NCBI GenBank assembly: GCA_031472005.1
Contig: PZJY01000007.1
Location: 1,116,001-1,180,000 of the forward strand
Direction of reading: 5' to 3'
From: Tetracladium setigerum
Lineage: Eukaryota; Ascomycota; Leotiomycetes; Helotiales
DNA length: 64,000 bases
Below, piece by piece: positions 45,188-56,999 of this stretch. The notes below the pieces were generated by a model. The model was not told the DNA's origin. It searched no databases and was given only the letters and a program-made list of their open reading frames with translations. How positions within the stretch are numbered: position 1 is the stretch's first letter; the number at the start of each line of letters is the position of its first letter. The translations under genes and the position numbers were made by a program.

Positions 45188-45981
45188 TGTGGTTGGTCGT
45201 TTGGTGGGTGAAGAGGCGGACTTGAGTATGTTTTGCAACTAGGTAGACAAACTGCTCTAGTACCAGTCGCCGCCCATGCAATTGGAATCGCAAGACAGAT
45301 ATGAGTCTGTTAGAAAGGCTGATGGAGAAGTTGTGCTCGAAATGGTAGGTAGGTATCAATCAGATGTTCAGCAAGCAAGTGTTTAGTCGTCGTGAGAGCG
45401 TACGATGCGGCGTTACATTCCATGCGATGCGTCAATGATGAGAAGCGGAGTGGGGAGATGTGGTGAGCACGTGACCCTTCAAGGAACCCCAATGAGATCG
45501 GTGGCATCTAGATCTACGATGCTTCGTCTTCGTCCCTTCCCTCAAAACCTTGACGCTTCGAACTCTGAACTTTGAACTTTGAAAACAGCGCCGAAAAGGC
45601 TAAAAGGATCGGTCGGCAACTCGAGGACTTTAAAATATATCACCGGCTTCAACTTTGTTTTTTCCTCTTCAGCGACCGCCCCAAAAAAGTGAAGATCACT
45701 TTATTCACCAACCAAAAGTCAGTTCCCGCCAGCGTCTTCCCCCCTGCGGAGGTAGCTGCTTCCGTCCTAGCTTCTTTCCTCCAAAAACATAACTGCTGCT
45801 GTACAGGAGAGGTTATACGCGAAGTCCTCTTGAAACCAGCGAAAGCGTCATTTCTTTGACAAGAATAATCAAACAACCACGAACAACGACCATCAACCTC
45901 CCCCTACCTCACCATCCTTCTATCTCCTTTTCTTTTCGCCTGATCTAAACACACAATCCGCCCCCATACATACATCCTGCT
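45188..45981. promoter_or_regulatory. Divergent promoter region, mitochondrial protein / DEF1
   Basis: About 800 bp between two divergent starts; the last 80 bp before DEF1 are CT-rich leader. Short frames at 45572-45876 on both strands mirror each other and are not supported. Confidence 0.5.
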
Positions 45982-48900
45982 ATGTCTGAGGTGCAATCAC
46001 GACCCGCCGCTCCTCGCGGACGGGGCTCAGCTCGTGGAGGACGAGGAGGCTTCTCTTCAAGAGGAGGCCGCGGTGGTAGAGTGCAAGCAACCAACGGAGA
46101 CAAGATACACGGAGACACAGACGCCGCCGCATCGATCGAGGATGATGGCGAGGTCGGCCAATTGAAGAAGAAATTTGGCAGCAAGGTTGGATTGATCAAG
46201 GAGATGTTCCCAGCCTGGACGGATGAGGATATCGTCCTTGCTCTTCAAGAAACTGACGGCGATCTGGAGACAACCGTTGATCGTATTTCCAGTGGTAAGG
46301 ACCTCCAATTCGCTCTTGGGGCTCACGCGCACTACCTGCTGCTCCATTTGTTTGCTCTTTCCACCTGGTACTGACTGCATCTCACCCTAGGCTCAATTAC
46401 ACAATGGGGCGAAGTCGCAAACACAAAGAAGGATCGCTCCAAGTCAAAGGCCAAAGATCCTCACGCCACAGCCCTGAGTGATGCTACAAACCATAACAGA
46501 GCCGCTCGCGGTGGTCGAGGTAGCTTCGAGGGAGGCCGTGGAGGCCGTGGTCGCGGCACAGATCGAGGCAGAGGTGGCAGAGGGGGTCGAGGAGCAGCAG
46601 TTGCACACACAAACGGCTCGCACAAAGAGAATATCGAAAGCCTTCCTCCCGCTGGAGAGTCAAACTCGTGGGAGACTCCGCTACCAACCGCAGATGATGC
46701 GCCAGCATGGGATACCGAAAAGCCTGCTGCAGAGTCCAGCTCACGGGAACAACCTGCTGCACAATCGAGTTCATGGGAGCCAGCTCCATCAACCGCCGCT
46801 GCAACTGTCGCCCATGCCGCATCAAGCATCATTCCAGAAGGCGTCAAGAAGAGCTGGGCTAGCATATTCGCACCCCCTCCCCCTGCACCAAAGAAGGCCC
46901 CAGAGCCAGTTGTCGAGAAGTATGTACCAATTAAAAATTCACAGTTCTCTTGCTAATACTCCACTAGGTCAGAGCAACCCGCCAAGGAGGTAGAGCCAGT
47001 TCACGTCCCTGAACCAGAGGTAGAGGTTGTTGAAACTCCTCCATCTCCAGTCGTAGAAGCCGTAAAGACTCCAGTAATTGAGAAGGCTGAACCAGAATCC
47101 ATCACTCCTTCCAAGGACGAGCTTACGGAGACGAACCTAGAGAAAGTTCTTGATGCGTCTGGTCCTGCACCATCAGCGACTGCTGCCAGTACTGCTGCCA
47201 GCTCATGGGATCCTCGAAATGTCACAACAACCTCCACTCCTTCCGCGACTCAGCAAACCCCAGCAGCAGTTCGCCCTCCCCCAACCAGTGGATTCCAAGC
47301 ATCGGCTCTGAAGGCAACCGGTACAACTGGACGTACCCCAAGCTACCAGCGCCGAGTGTTAGATCAAGAGGAGGCAGTTCGTATGCCAGGTAACCGAGAG
47401 GTGGATCGCGCAGCTGTGCAATTCGGTGCTTTTAACCTTGGATCCGGAGACGAGGATGTTGATGGTGATCGTGAGGAAGCCGAAACACGCGCTCAACCCC
47501 CACAACACTCGCCCGTTGCCCCAAGAGCTACGCTTCCTCCAGCACAACAAGCTGCGCCTCCAGTTCCAGAAACTCTGCCAACACCCAAGCAAGCCCCAGG
47601 TCTACCAGCTGCAACCCATCCAATTGGTGAGAAAACCACCATGACAAAGGAAAATAATGCTAATTTTATGGTAGCTGCTCCTGGTCTCCCATCGCCTGCT
47701 CCGTTGCAGAGCGCTCCAGGTAAGGTTGCTGACAACTACATGATGTACAACGCTAAACATGTGATAGGTGCTGCCCCGCAAAGCATTGGTCAATTCGGCC
47801 GATATGGACAGCAATCCAGCGGCCAAGAACCATCTTCGTTGCCTCAGAAGCCCTACGATGCCTTCAGCCAACAAGGTGTCTCAACCCATAGCCCATTTGA
47901 AGGTTACACAAACCCTCAACATTCCCAATCCCAAACTCAGCCTCCATCTGGAGCTCCTTCGGCTACTCCTGGCGACTTCTCTTCTTACTATGGCGGTGCT
48001 AGTGAGCAACAACGCCAGGCATATAATGCTTATTACCAACAGCAATATGGCAGTCAAGGTCAAGATGGCCCTGCCTCGCAACAACGAACCTTCAGCGGGT
48101 ATGGTCCCCAGTCTGAAGGATCTCCTTTCCCCCAATCCGCTGCTCAACAAGCTCCTTCTCGATATGCTACGGCAGGTGAGGGCCAGAACAGCGGGCATAA
48201 TACTCCTAATCCTGTTGCCCAAAGCCAACAGCAAGCTGGTCAAGGTGGGCAACCACAACAGCCCGGTCACCCACAAGCTGGAGGCTACCCATACGGTCAC
48301 CCATACTACTCGAGCCCATACTACGCTGCTTACGTGAACCAGTACCAGCAATATGGAGGAAGCTACCAAAATGCACCATACGGTGGTAAGGGACCAGTCC
48401 ACCAACAATCTTATCAAGGCTACGGCATGTCTCCTGGAGCACCCTACGACCATACTTCGTCTCCTGCGGGCGCTGCATTTGGTGGCGGCTCTTCTCTCCA
48501 TGGACGTGATAGCGCTTCAGGTGCAGAATACGGGCGGGGAGGTTCTGCTCAAGCATCGCAAACTCCACAGGGTCTTGGAGGCAGCAATGCTTTCGGGGGA
48601 TCTCATGATACTTTCGGTCGCAACTCTGGTTATCAAGGCCAGGGCGGATACAACGCTCAACAGGGAATCCAGCAAGGCTCGACTGATGATCTGAAACCAT
48701 TCGGCGACTCTAAGCCTGCCAGTGGCCCAAGCCCATCTTTGGCGCACGCAGGTCGTCCTGGATCAGCAACCAACACTGCTCCTGGCTCCGGACTTCCTCC
48801 ACCACAATCTCAACAATATGGTGGATATCCAGCTCACGGTCAGCAAGGACATGCGATCCACGGCAACCAAGCCAACAGTCAATACTCAGCTGTTGGAGGT

Positions 48901-49049
48901 GCCGGTGGCCACCAGGCTGGTCAAGGTCACCAAAACTCTCCATACGCTGGCTATGGTGGTGGATTTGGCAATGGGTACGGCGGCGGTGCATATGGCAACA
49001 ACAGCCAACAGCAGCAGCGGGGGGCTGGGGTGGCAATTACGGACACTAA
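45982..49049 (+). CDS. DEF1: RNA polymerase II degradation factor DEF1, frame break at 3' end
   Basis: Ubiquitin-binding scaffold that promotes ubiquitylation and destruction of stalled RNA polymerase II. Exons: 45982-46294, 46391-46919 and 46968-49049; 974 aa after repair. An RGG-rich start (RGSARGGRGGFSSRGG) is followed by a CUE domain at about residues 58-105 (LIKEMFPAWTDEDIVLALQE, GDLETTVDRI). Then come a second Arg/Gly block, TQWGEVA, GVKKSWASIFAP, and a conserved patch YQRRVLDQEEAVRMPGNREV before AAVQFGAFNL. The last about 450 residues are Q/G/Y/P-rich and prion-like, as in Def1. The called frame runs past the natural end. One extra G in the six-base run 49019-49024 gives RGGWGGNYGH and a stop at 49047-49049, the usual family C-terminus. 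Confidence 0.92.
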
Positions 49050-49867
49050 TTTGCGACACAACTTTGTAGTCGCACGTCCTTGGTAGATTGTCTTCTCGGC
49101 CTTTGTCCGGCTGATACCTTTCTTACCAACAATGTGTTACTACTGGGATATAGCAATTGATTCTTTCCTTTTCTAATTCTGATTCTGGTTCATCATTGCG
49201 ATCTGGAAATGGGGCGGAAGAAAGAAAACTTGCTCTTGGTCGCACTCGTCTGTACTTTGTGTCTTTTCTTTTTTTTTTGCCCGCGCCACTCGTTCTCCTC
49301 TGGGTCATCACGTCGCCCGCTGTTTTCAAATAGTTTTTTCCTCTCTATCTCTCACGGCAGCAAGTCGCCACAAAGCAATCTTCTTTTTATCTGCGCACGA
49401 AAAAGCATCGTCAGGATGGATACGATACGTTCGCTCGCACAGGCGGGGGAGGTGTATTTTTTTGCAATTGCGGCTGGGTATGAATATGGCAAGACTGATA
49501 TGGTTAGATGACGATCGAGCAAGGAATTGAAGTGGACGACGATGGCATGCGCTGGCCATTGTGCTCGACTACCTAGCGGGGGATTTGGTCGCAAGATTGA
49601 TTGCTGGGTCTGGTCTAAATGAATGACATTTGACTTGCAAAATGGCTGCTGCTGTTGTTGTTGTTCTTGTTGTTCCCAAGTTTTGTTTTCTTTTCTTCCT
49701 GTGATTGATGACGGTGACGATGATAATTAATGCTCGATGGACTATAGTGAGTGCTTCGCTTCGATGATTTTGGATTGTGTGGTGGATGCATGAACTACCG
49801 TAATAATTGGTCCAATCCAATCCCTCCCTATTCCCCAATTCCCCTATTCCGGACATTTGATCCCTCC

Positions 49868-49913
49868 CCTTGCCTTCCTTGCCTTCCTTGCCTTCCTTGC
49901 CTTCCTTGCCTGC
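49868..49913 (+). repeat. 9-bp minisatellite CCTTGCCTT, about 5 copies
   Basis: Near-perfect head-to-tail copies of a 9-mer; the last copy diverges (CCTTGCCTGC). Noncoding. Confidence 0.9.
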
Positions 49914-50202
49914 ATCCTTCCCGCAAATCCCAGAGACGATGGGGGCGATGGGGGCGTTTCGTTCCTACATCTTGGATTCGCTCACTCACTTTCTCCACAC
50001 TTTTAGCTGCTTCTGCTTCTTCCACTTCTGCCGCCGCCTTCTGACTTTTCCAGTGTTCCACATCCTCTACCTCTACGTACCTCAGCTCCCAAGCCGGAAA
50101 AGCGTGACCAGACCAGCACAAACAAACAAAACAAATGCAACTGCTGAATCGGTGCCCGTGACTAATAGATAAATAAATCATCCTTCTCCTATGTGTGGAA
50201 CA

Positions 50203-50305
50203 GTACCTACCTACCCACCTACCTACACCTACACTACCTACCTAACTAGACAACAGTACTGTACACGTGGAACAGACCTGACCTGACCTGACCTGACTTG
50301 ACCTG
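50203..50305 (+). repeat. ACCT tetramer and CCTGA pentamer arrays
   Basis: Two adjacent simple repeats: imperfect TACC/ACCT units at about 50203-50247 and about six CCTGA units at about 50277-50305 (one copy carries C-to-T). Noncoding, 370 bp upstream of the HVA1-Tudor gene. Confidence 0.85.
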
Positions 50306-50671
50306 AGCAAGTCAAGCTTATTCTTCTTACCTTATTCTTTGCCGTCAATCCCTTCCCGAAACCAGGTTTGCCGCACTTCCACAGAACAGAATAGGGCTAA
50401 AGGTACCAGAACCAGACCAGCCAAATAGCGTCATTTCCAATCCTCAACCTCCTCTTGAGACGTCACTTTCATCTCACACAAGCTTCATCCAACGTCGCTT
50501 GACTTCCCACTTCGCCCTCTTTCACTCTTATCCCATCATCCATTGAATCAAATCATTCTCCTTCCATCATCTTCATCCCCTTCACATATCTCTTCTCTTC
50601 ATCCATATCTCTCTGCAAAGAGCTCTTGCGATCCACGAGTACATCTACGTCATCTTTCAGCCCCCCCCATC

Positions 50672-51601
50672 ATGTCTGCTCAAGTTCAAGAAGGAGACAA
50701 AGGTAAGCAAAACCAGCGCATTCATTCCCTGCACTCAATTGCATTGGGGGAAGAAATTCCCATCTCAATTCCCATCTTGCGATTCTCAAGTGTCCGCCAC
50801 TCCTTTCAATTCCCGCATACAAAAGCAAGCAGTTTCCACTTCCCGTTCCGCCTGTCTCATCGAACAAGTACCTTCCGATTTGCTAACACATCCCCTACTC
50901 TACTCAGTCAACTGGGCCTGGGGATCCTCGAATCCCTCCGGTACAGCTTCCGAAGTCAAAGCAGGCGAAGTCACAGTCGTCTCGCACCGCGGAAACGAAA
51001 TCTCGAAAACTGGCACTGAAGACAACCCAGCTGTGCACGTCGAGCGCTCAGGGAACGACGTTGTCAAGCTAGCCGACGAATTGAATGTCACCAAGAAAGC
51101 CGAAGGTGCAGGCGAAGGCGAGACCAAAACCAATGGGAGCTCTGCTTCAAATGGGACTTCTGACAAGAAGAAGGACGAGGGGAAGGAGAAGGAAGACGCC
51201 GAACCAGCTGTAGAAGAGACCTCCTCATCCTCCTCCAAGGAACCCGAAGAAGCTCACGCGGGCGATAAGCGCAAAGCTGCCGAACCGCCTGTGGAGGAGT
51301 CAGCGAAGGAGTCGGAGAACGGCGAGTTGGAGGAGGTACATGCCGATGATGCGAAGAAACTGAAGACTATAGATGGCGAGGCTGCCCCTGCGCCAAAGGA
51401 AAAGAAGGAGAAGAGTCCTGCTCCAGGGAAAAAAGATGAGGAAGAAGCACCTGCTGAGAAGGACGACGGAGCTCCAGAAAAGAAGAAGCCGGGACGGCCA
51501 AGGGAGGGAATACTACGAAGAAGGAGAAGAAAGCTCCGGTCGTGGGACAGGCGCAGAGACAGACTCGCAGCCAGGGTGCTGCTCCAGAGAAGAGTCTATA
51601 A
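50672..51601 (+). CDS. HVA1 family Tudor-domain protein, frame break near 3' end
   Basis: Small acidic protein of the hypervirulence-associated (HVA1) TUDOR family; cellular role poorly defined. Exons: 50672-50702 (31 nt) and 50908-51601. The Tudor-like domain at about residues 11-70 reads VNWAWGSSNPSGTASEVKAG, GEVTVVSHRGNEISKTGTED, then NPAVHVERSGNDVVKLADEL. The rest is disordered Glu/Lys/Ala-rich sequence with a basic cluster KKKPGRPRE (AT-hook-like GRP core). One extra G at 51506-51508 (or 51502-51504) changes the Arg-rich ending into NTTKKEKKAPVVGQAQRQ then TRSQ..., the expected family C-terminus, with stop at 51599-51601. Repaired length is 241 aa. Confidence 0.88.
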
Positions 51602-52913
51602 ACCTCAGTTTGTGTTTCTTTTTTTCGATTTGGGTGTTTTTTTGGTTCATCATGGGGAATGGAAAGGTTGGGGGGAGGGTGGGACAAAATGGTGCTTTGG
51701 TTCGGCTTTTTTGCTTTCGCGCTCTCCTTTAACCCTTTTATGCTAGGATGAAATCGACTTGTGTGCATGAATAGGAACCCGTGTATCCACGGTCCCTCTA
51801 CTATTAACTACCTAAATAAAACGAATGAATGATGCACGACAAAAACCAAATTAGTACTTTCCTCCTCATCCAGACACATGCGAATTAGTGAGTGAGAATC
51901 TGGAGAAGTTATACGAAGTTTAAGTGCGAAGTGTTCTCCAGGAATACTAGGTGCAATAATCAATCGTATTATGAATTCATAAGAGCTATTGATTATTCAA
52001 GGACATAAGAATCCTTGCATGTTCATGTTTCTATACCCCCATCTCTATCTCAATAATGCCTACCTACCTAAACTTCAAACCCTGCTATATATTCTTTCTT
52101 TCAATTCATTGGCTATTACTTTCACATAAGATGCAATGATCTCAATTTCAAATCCACTATATCATCATTGGTTGTACTTAAGTTTCCGGATGGTTTGTTG
52201 ATACGGTCGTCTACCGCCTTTTTGGGCGTCCGACGTCCCTCAGTGAGCAGAGGACGATGACTGGGAACTAAAGAAGAGATTGAACACCATGAAATTCGGT
52301 AAAGCAGATCATGCCTTCCTTGTCAGGTGATGTTCATCGGGTCTGAAAGTTTGGGATAAAGGTTCTAGCATAGTCGAAATATGTTGAGATGGGGGAGGGG
52401 GTCATAGTCTGCTTGAATGTTAGTGAACCGTAACTGAAGGACAGTCCTCATTGAATGCTCTTTTCATTAAAACAATCTCATGTCACATTGGGTTTCAAGA
52501 CAAGGTACACAGCCTAATCGATAGAGAAATGTTTCAAACGTTGTTGTATTGCAGTACCTGAGTTATTCACTTCAAAAGGCTACCGCTCACACCAAAAATA
52601 CAATCTTGGTAGAATCACCGCAATCTCCCAAATCTCCAAGCAGGAATGTGTCTGAGTGAGTTATACACTTCAGAAGACAACATCCTCAAACCTCAACATC
52701 GAAAATCAAAGTTCTCTCCAAGCGCTCCACCCAAGCAAGCCTTCTCTTTTTCAATCCTTTTTCCAAAATTTTCGTCCCAATAAACATTAACGCCGAATGT
52801 GGATTGCTATATCCAAGCCCTGGATCCAAGAAATCCATCCTTGCAAATAATGATTTAAAAAAACACCCAAACACCTCCCATCTCATTATCATGAATCGTC
52901 ATCATAGTCATCA
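51602..52913. other. Convergent intergenic region, AT-rich
   Basis: 1.3 kb between convergent genes. No supported frame, repeat or RNA gene; several TACCTACCTA words near 52,060. Confidence 0.5.
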
Positions 52914-55900
52914 TTATATAATTTCGTCGTCCCCAAAGAAGCTCCCTCCTTCATTGCCCGGATATTTGATCCCCACAGGCCCATCTCTTCCCATCCACCA
53001 GTCACTCGGACCGAGCGGCGTTCGCGTCCTAAACCATGACCTCCTCCCTACTCTCGGGCCTCTCATATCATCGAAATATCTCCATGTATAGAACAGGGCG
53101 TCACCGACGTATCCTCCACTCCATTGATCGAGCTTTGTAGGGATGGCCCAAGGGAAGAATGGATCGGTTGGTTGCCATGTGTTTTTGGACGAGTTGATGG
53201 GATGGCAGTACACTTCGCAGACGACGGATTCGGTGATGTACCAGGTGAGGAAGAGAAAGAGTATGAGGCCAAACCATGTAAACTTCCAGTTCCTTTGGTA
53301 CCAGCTCCCATTTCCAGTCTTTGTGGCAGCTGGATCCTTGATCCAAAGACGAGGAACAGGAATCTTGATGTACACCGTATTATCTTCGTTCTTGTGAGCG
53401 ATCGGCATGTTGAAGGAGGAAGATACTTGATGCTCTAGTCGCTCGATGCCCTGACGTGCGTCCCGAATGCTAGATGATGTATTTTTGAGGTGTTGGTTCA
53501 TGCGGCCGAGCATGACTTGTTCTATCCTTCGCTCTCGCTCTTTCGAGGACAAGGGGCGTCCCCTTTCGTCGAAATCGAGATTGAGAATAGGTTCAAGTAG
53601 TGCGGACTTTTCCTTATCTTGTTTCTGCTCAGCTGCCGCGTCGAGGATACCATCAAAATCCTCTAGGGTAGAGTCGTCGATTTGTGCTTCAAGCTTGATG
53701 CGTCGTAAATCTTCGGAGGCGGTTGTGGGCTTTGCACTATTCATGATTGGAGGTCTTGGTCTGGATGTGCGTTGTTGTGACCTGGTATATCCCTGTTGCA
53801 AAGTAGGATTTGAGAACGATCGTGGCCTTCCTGCTCGGATATCCGACGTAAACTCGTCTTTGTGAATTTCTGAGACAGAAGAGGACCTAACGTCCGTCTC
53901 TCCATGATGAGGTGACTTCGTTCGTGACTTCCTCTCCCTTCGGACGGTAGGTGCGGGCGTTTCAATAAACGCACCTGTCACTTTTGGGGTGGGGAGCGTC
54001 AAAGGATCCTTCTTCTTCGGTTTGGGCGTTTCATCGTGGATGTCATCTTCGCCGTCATCTTCGCCATCTGAAGGCGACGGAGAGGGATAACGTATCGAAT
54101 TTCTTTGGGAATTGGTATCTGGAAGATCGAACAGTCTCGACTCTGCAGCTATACGCTCTTCTGGATCAACCTCAGATCTAGGGCGAGAGCTGTTCCTGCT
54201 GTGACGCTTGAACTCGCTCGTAACTTCTAGGCCCACAACAGGTGGCAAAGGAGCCTCCTGCTCAGCCTGTTCCACAGCCTTTCCAGATAATTCCCCTGCA
54301 ACGTCATCTTCTCTAATTTCAACCGTCTTCTCAGTCTGAGTAGGGTTTTCCGCCTCCTTCACTGGAACACTATCCTCCCGGGGCTTCGTTGACTCTTCCT
54401 CCATTGCATCCACTCTACCTGGTGGACTCTGACTAACGCTCCTACTAGTAGCTCTAGACAGTTGCTTTAAAAGATCTAAAGAATCTTCTCTTTTGTGGCC
54501 AGATCCTTCACCGTCTTTGCTTAGGCTCTTGGCTCGATAGGCCCTTGCACTGAATACTGTGACAGGGGTGCCTCTGATGTGCTCTCCTTCTTCGTCCAGA
54601 ATAGTCATATCATACTCGTGTTCCTCGTGATGTTGACGTTTGTTTGGTTCAGGTGTCGGTTTTTTGAAGTTCGACTGTGGTGTTTCTGGGAGCACGGACC
54701 TCTCTTCTGAATTTCTCTCACGAATCTCCTCTAGACGACTTGTTGCAACGCCTCGCGCTGTCAAACTTTGAATTTCTTGCGCTCGCAACTGATCGAGTTT
54801 TCTGACCTTTAATTGCGGGCTAGTACTGATCTGAATGGAATTTGCGGTAAAATCCAGATCGGCGTCCCAGAGTCTGCTCTTTTCGGGAGAGCTGTAGTTT
54901 GGTTGTGCTGATGATGGCCGCGAGGAGGGTGGAGTTGGCTCTGAGGGTCCTTCGATCGAGGGAAGAGGCACTTCCGCTGCGATTTTCAATATGGCTTCAG
55001 GTCCGGCAGGGGCAGGATCCCCGATTTCAACGAAATCGGGATTTGTGATTCTTTGAACCCAGCTTGGTCGTGCAGCTCGTGCTTTCAAGCCCCATTGCCT
55101 TGGGATGTTTAGAGGCGGCTCCGGCTCATCAGCATATATATCACTCTTTTTCTCCAATTCTCGTGCTGTTTCGATCACCCTCCTCTGTGGGTGGCCGGCA
55201 TTGTGCTTGTTGGCAAATAATGGTGTTGTACTCTTGGCCAGCCTGCTAATTCGCGCATCATTTGCTGCATTCCTTGCTCTGATTTTGGCCATTTCATCGT
55301 TTGGGTCCTCGGTGGCAGGGCGTCTATTCTCCCTGCGTTTTTGAGCCTCCGAGAGAAGCTCTTTGTTATTCGCCCTCCAGTTCTTCATCCTCTCCATTTC
55401 CGCAGCCGAATAGTCTGGCAATCCCATCGCTCTGTACTTTGCATCCTTGCGCTCCTTCGCAGCCGGGCTAGGACTCCCTTGTCTCGAATTTGTCGTGTCA
55501 CTTTCCGAGCTTGTAATCGGCAATTGAGCTTTCGCATCCTCCATCTCCGCCACTCGGTATGCACCTGTCAATGTCGATAGTGGATTCTGGTCCAGTCGCT
55601 GGGCAGGGGAATACGTCCTACTCCTCGGTATTCGACTTTCGAGCCAAGGGCTACTGTCCTCCGATCCCCTCCTGATACCCTCTGATGTTTTGGGTCTGTA
55701 TCCTTGATTCTGATCTGCCATCTGAAATGCCTCTGTAAGTCCAAATCTCCTCTCATTCGAAACGCTCCGTCCTCCAGCCAACCAATTGTTCCCTCCAACA
55801 TTTCCATGATTTGACGGCAGTGGCGCCTGATCATCGGCAGACGAGCTTCCAATACTCATAGCCCTTCCTTCCTTCTCCGCCTTCATCTGTTCTTGAACAG

Positions 55901-56069
55901 CTCGTTTCGCTCGTCGCGCTGCATTGACGCTGCCGAAAGAAAAGGGTTCTCTCTGACCACGCGATGTAAATAGTGGTGCAGTAGTAGGGCGATAGACATT
56001 ACGCGCAGGTCTATGTTGATCTTCCGAAGTGAAGTAAGTTGGCGCGTTGTCGCGCTCTTGTTGAGCCAT
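52914..56069 (-). CDS. Large disordered protein with a single C-terminal membrane span
   Basis: Not assigned to a named family. Intronless, 1051 aa from the first ATG (56069, MAQQERDNAPTYF). Most is disordered and charged (S/P/E/R). It has short conserved-looking islands: REPFSFGSVNAARRAKRAV near the N-terminus, NPLSTLTGAYRVAEMEDA at about 170-190, MGLPDYSAAEMERMKNWR and RPSWVQRITNPDFVEIGDP. A helical segment lies at about 840-900 (LDFDERGRPLSSKERERRI, VMLGRMNQHLKNTSSSIRDA). One hydrophobic span at about 932-950 (WFGLILFLFLTWYITESVV) is followed by a CEVYCHP cysteine pair and a Trp-rich lumenal-type tail. A nuclear-envelope or spindle-pole tether would fit the architecture, but this is a guess from topology only. 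Confidence 0.8.
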   Translation of the reverse strand: MAQQERDNAPTYFTSEDQHRPARNVYRPTTAPLFTSRGQREPFSFGSVNAARRAKRAVQEQMKAEKEGRAMSIGSSSADDQAPLPSNHGNVGGNNWLAGGRSVSNERRFGLTEAFQMADQNQGYRPKTSEGIRRGSEDSSPWLESRIPRSRTYSPAQRLDQNPLSTLTGAYRVAEMEDAKAQLPITSSESDTTNSRQGSPSPAAKERKDAKYRAMGLPDYSAAEMERMKNWRANNKELLSEAQKRRENRRPATEDPNDEMAKIRARNAANDARISRLAKSTTPLFANKHNAGHPQRRVIETARELEKKSDIYADEPEPPLNIPRQWGLKARAARPSWVQRITNPDFVEIGDPAPAGPEAILKIAAEVPLPSIEGPSEPTPPSSRPSSAQPNYSSPEKSRLWDADLDFTANSIQISTSPQLKVRKLDQLRAQEIQSLTARGVATSRLEEIRERNSEERSVLPETPQSNFKKPTPEPNKRQHHEEHEYDMTILDEEGEHIRGTPVTVFSARAYRAKSLSKDGEGSGHKREDSLDLLKQLSRATSRSVSQSPPGRVDAMEEESTKPREDSVPVKEAENPTQTEKTVEIREDDVAGELSGKAVEQAEQEAPLPPVVGLEVTSEFKRHSRNSSRPRSEVDPEERIAAESRLFDLPDTNSQRNSIRYPSPSPSDGEDDGEDDIHDETPKPKKKDPLTLPTPKVTGAFIETPAPTVRRERKSRTKSPHHGETDVRSSSVSEIHKDEFTSDIRAGRPRSFSNPTLQQGYTRSQQRTSRPRPPIMNSAKPTTASEDLRRIKLEAQIDDSTLEDFDGILDAAAEQKQDKEKSALLEPILNLDFDERGRPLSSKERERRIEQVMLGRMNQHLKNTSSSIRDARQGIERLEHQVSSSFNMPIAHKNEDNTVYIKIPVPRLWIKDPAATKTGNGSWYQRNWKFTWFGLILFLFLTWYITESVVCEVYCHPINSSKNTWQPTDPFFPWAIPTKLDQWSGGYVGDALFYTWRYFDDMRGPRVGRRSWFRTRTPLGPSDWWMGRDGPVGIKYPGNEGGSFFGDDEII

Positions 56070-56999
56070 CCTGCTTGACGCTCTGAGATTCGCGATTATA
56101 AGAAGGGGCCTTTCATGCTCGAGTGTAGAGTTTGTGGCAGCAATTTGATGTGCGAAGTAACTCGGTGACAGCAATTAGTGTTTTTCAATTGTGGATTGTT
56201 GTAGCAAGTGAGGCAAGATTGAGGCTGGTTTTTGTATGTCGAGATGTTGCAGGAACCGAAGCGCGTTTCGAGATCCGCGATCTGCAAGACCACAACCTTG
56301 CCGAGCTTGCTTCCAGATCCAACGCCAAGCGATATAGCAGTACAGTATCAACAAGTTCGAGCCAAAATGCGACTAACCTTAAGTATTCGTTACGTTTTGT
56401 TATGTGTCGTAATTGCTGATGATGATCTTGGTGAATAGCAAGGGGACATTAAGCATCTTTTTTTAAAAAAAAAAAAACAAAAAAAAACAAAAAAAACATC
56501 CAACTGGCGCTGTTCCAACCACATCCAGATATTCTGTAAAGGGTGGTCAGAAGTCAACTCTCTCGACTGTCCCTTCACTTCGAAGTTAACTCACTCCACC
56601 TTCTCTTCAGCCCAATAGCGTTTTTTTTGTTTCACACCGCACAAGGCGCTGGGAACCTTAACTATATAACAGTTATATAAGGTTGCCCTACTTTCTCTCT
56701 AGAACACTATCAGTTGTACCTGGCAGGTAAATTTTGTACTGTTGAATACCAAGGAATGTGAAAACTAGAATATACGAAAGTCAGGTCAAAATGGATGCGA
56801 CATCATAAAACTTAGCAAGATTGAAGTATAGAGTCTTTTATCTTTCTTTATTACTCGCCACACTAACAATGTAACTAACTGATCTAGTCTGTGATAATAA
56901 CGTTCTCGAATTGAATGTTATCCTTCTCCATCTTATGCCCAAGTAACGCCCCCTCCCCATCCTAACAAACCAGGCCGCTCACCAATGCATATCTACGAC
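56070..56999. other. Intergenic region KES1 3' / large membrane protein 5'
   Basis: 930 bp including a poly-T/poly-A junction and A-runs broken by single C (56458-56500). It holds the promoter of the large protein gene and 3' UTR of KES1. No supported gene. Confidence 0.5.
56458..56500. repeat. T-run/A-run low-complexity tract
   Basis: T(7) followed by A(13), C, A(8-9), C, A(6) within about 42 bp in noncoding DNA. A/T homopolymers are long and intact here, in contrast with G/C runs in genes. Confidence 0.85.

Larger units (their letters stand above)
49050..50671. other. Long intergenic region with three tandem repeats
   Basis: 1.6 kb without a supported gene. Holds DEF1 3' UTR, a 9-bp minisatellite (49868-49913), TACC/ACCT arrays and a CCTGA pentamer array (50203-50305). 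A CT-rich leader to the next gene follows from about 50,450. Confidence 0.55.

Noticed and set aside
47881..48501. 206-codon antisense frame in DEF1
   Set aside because: Mirror of the Q/G-rich coding sequence; no independent evidence.
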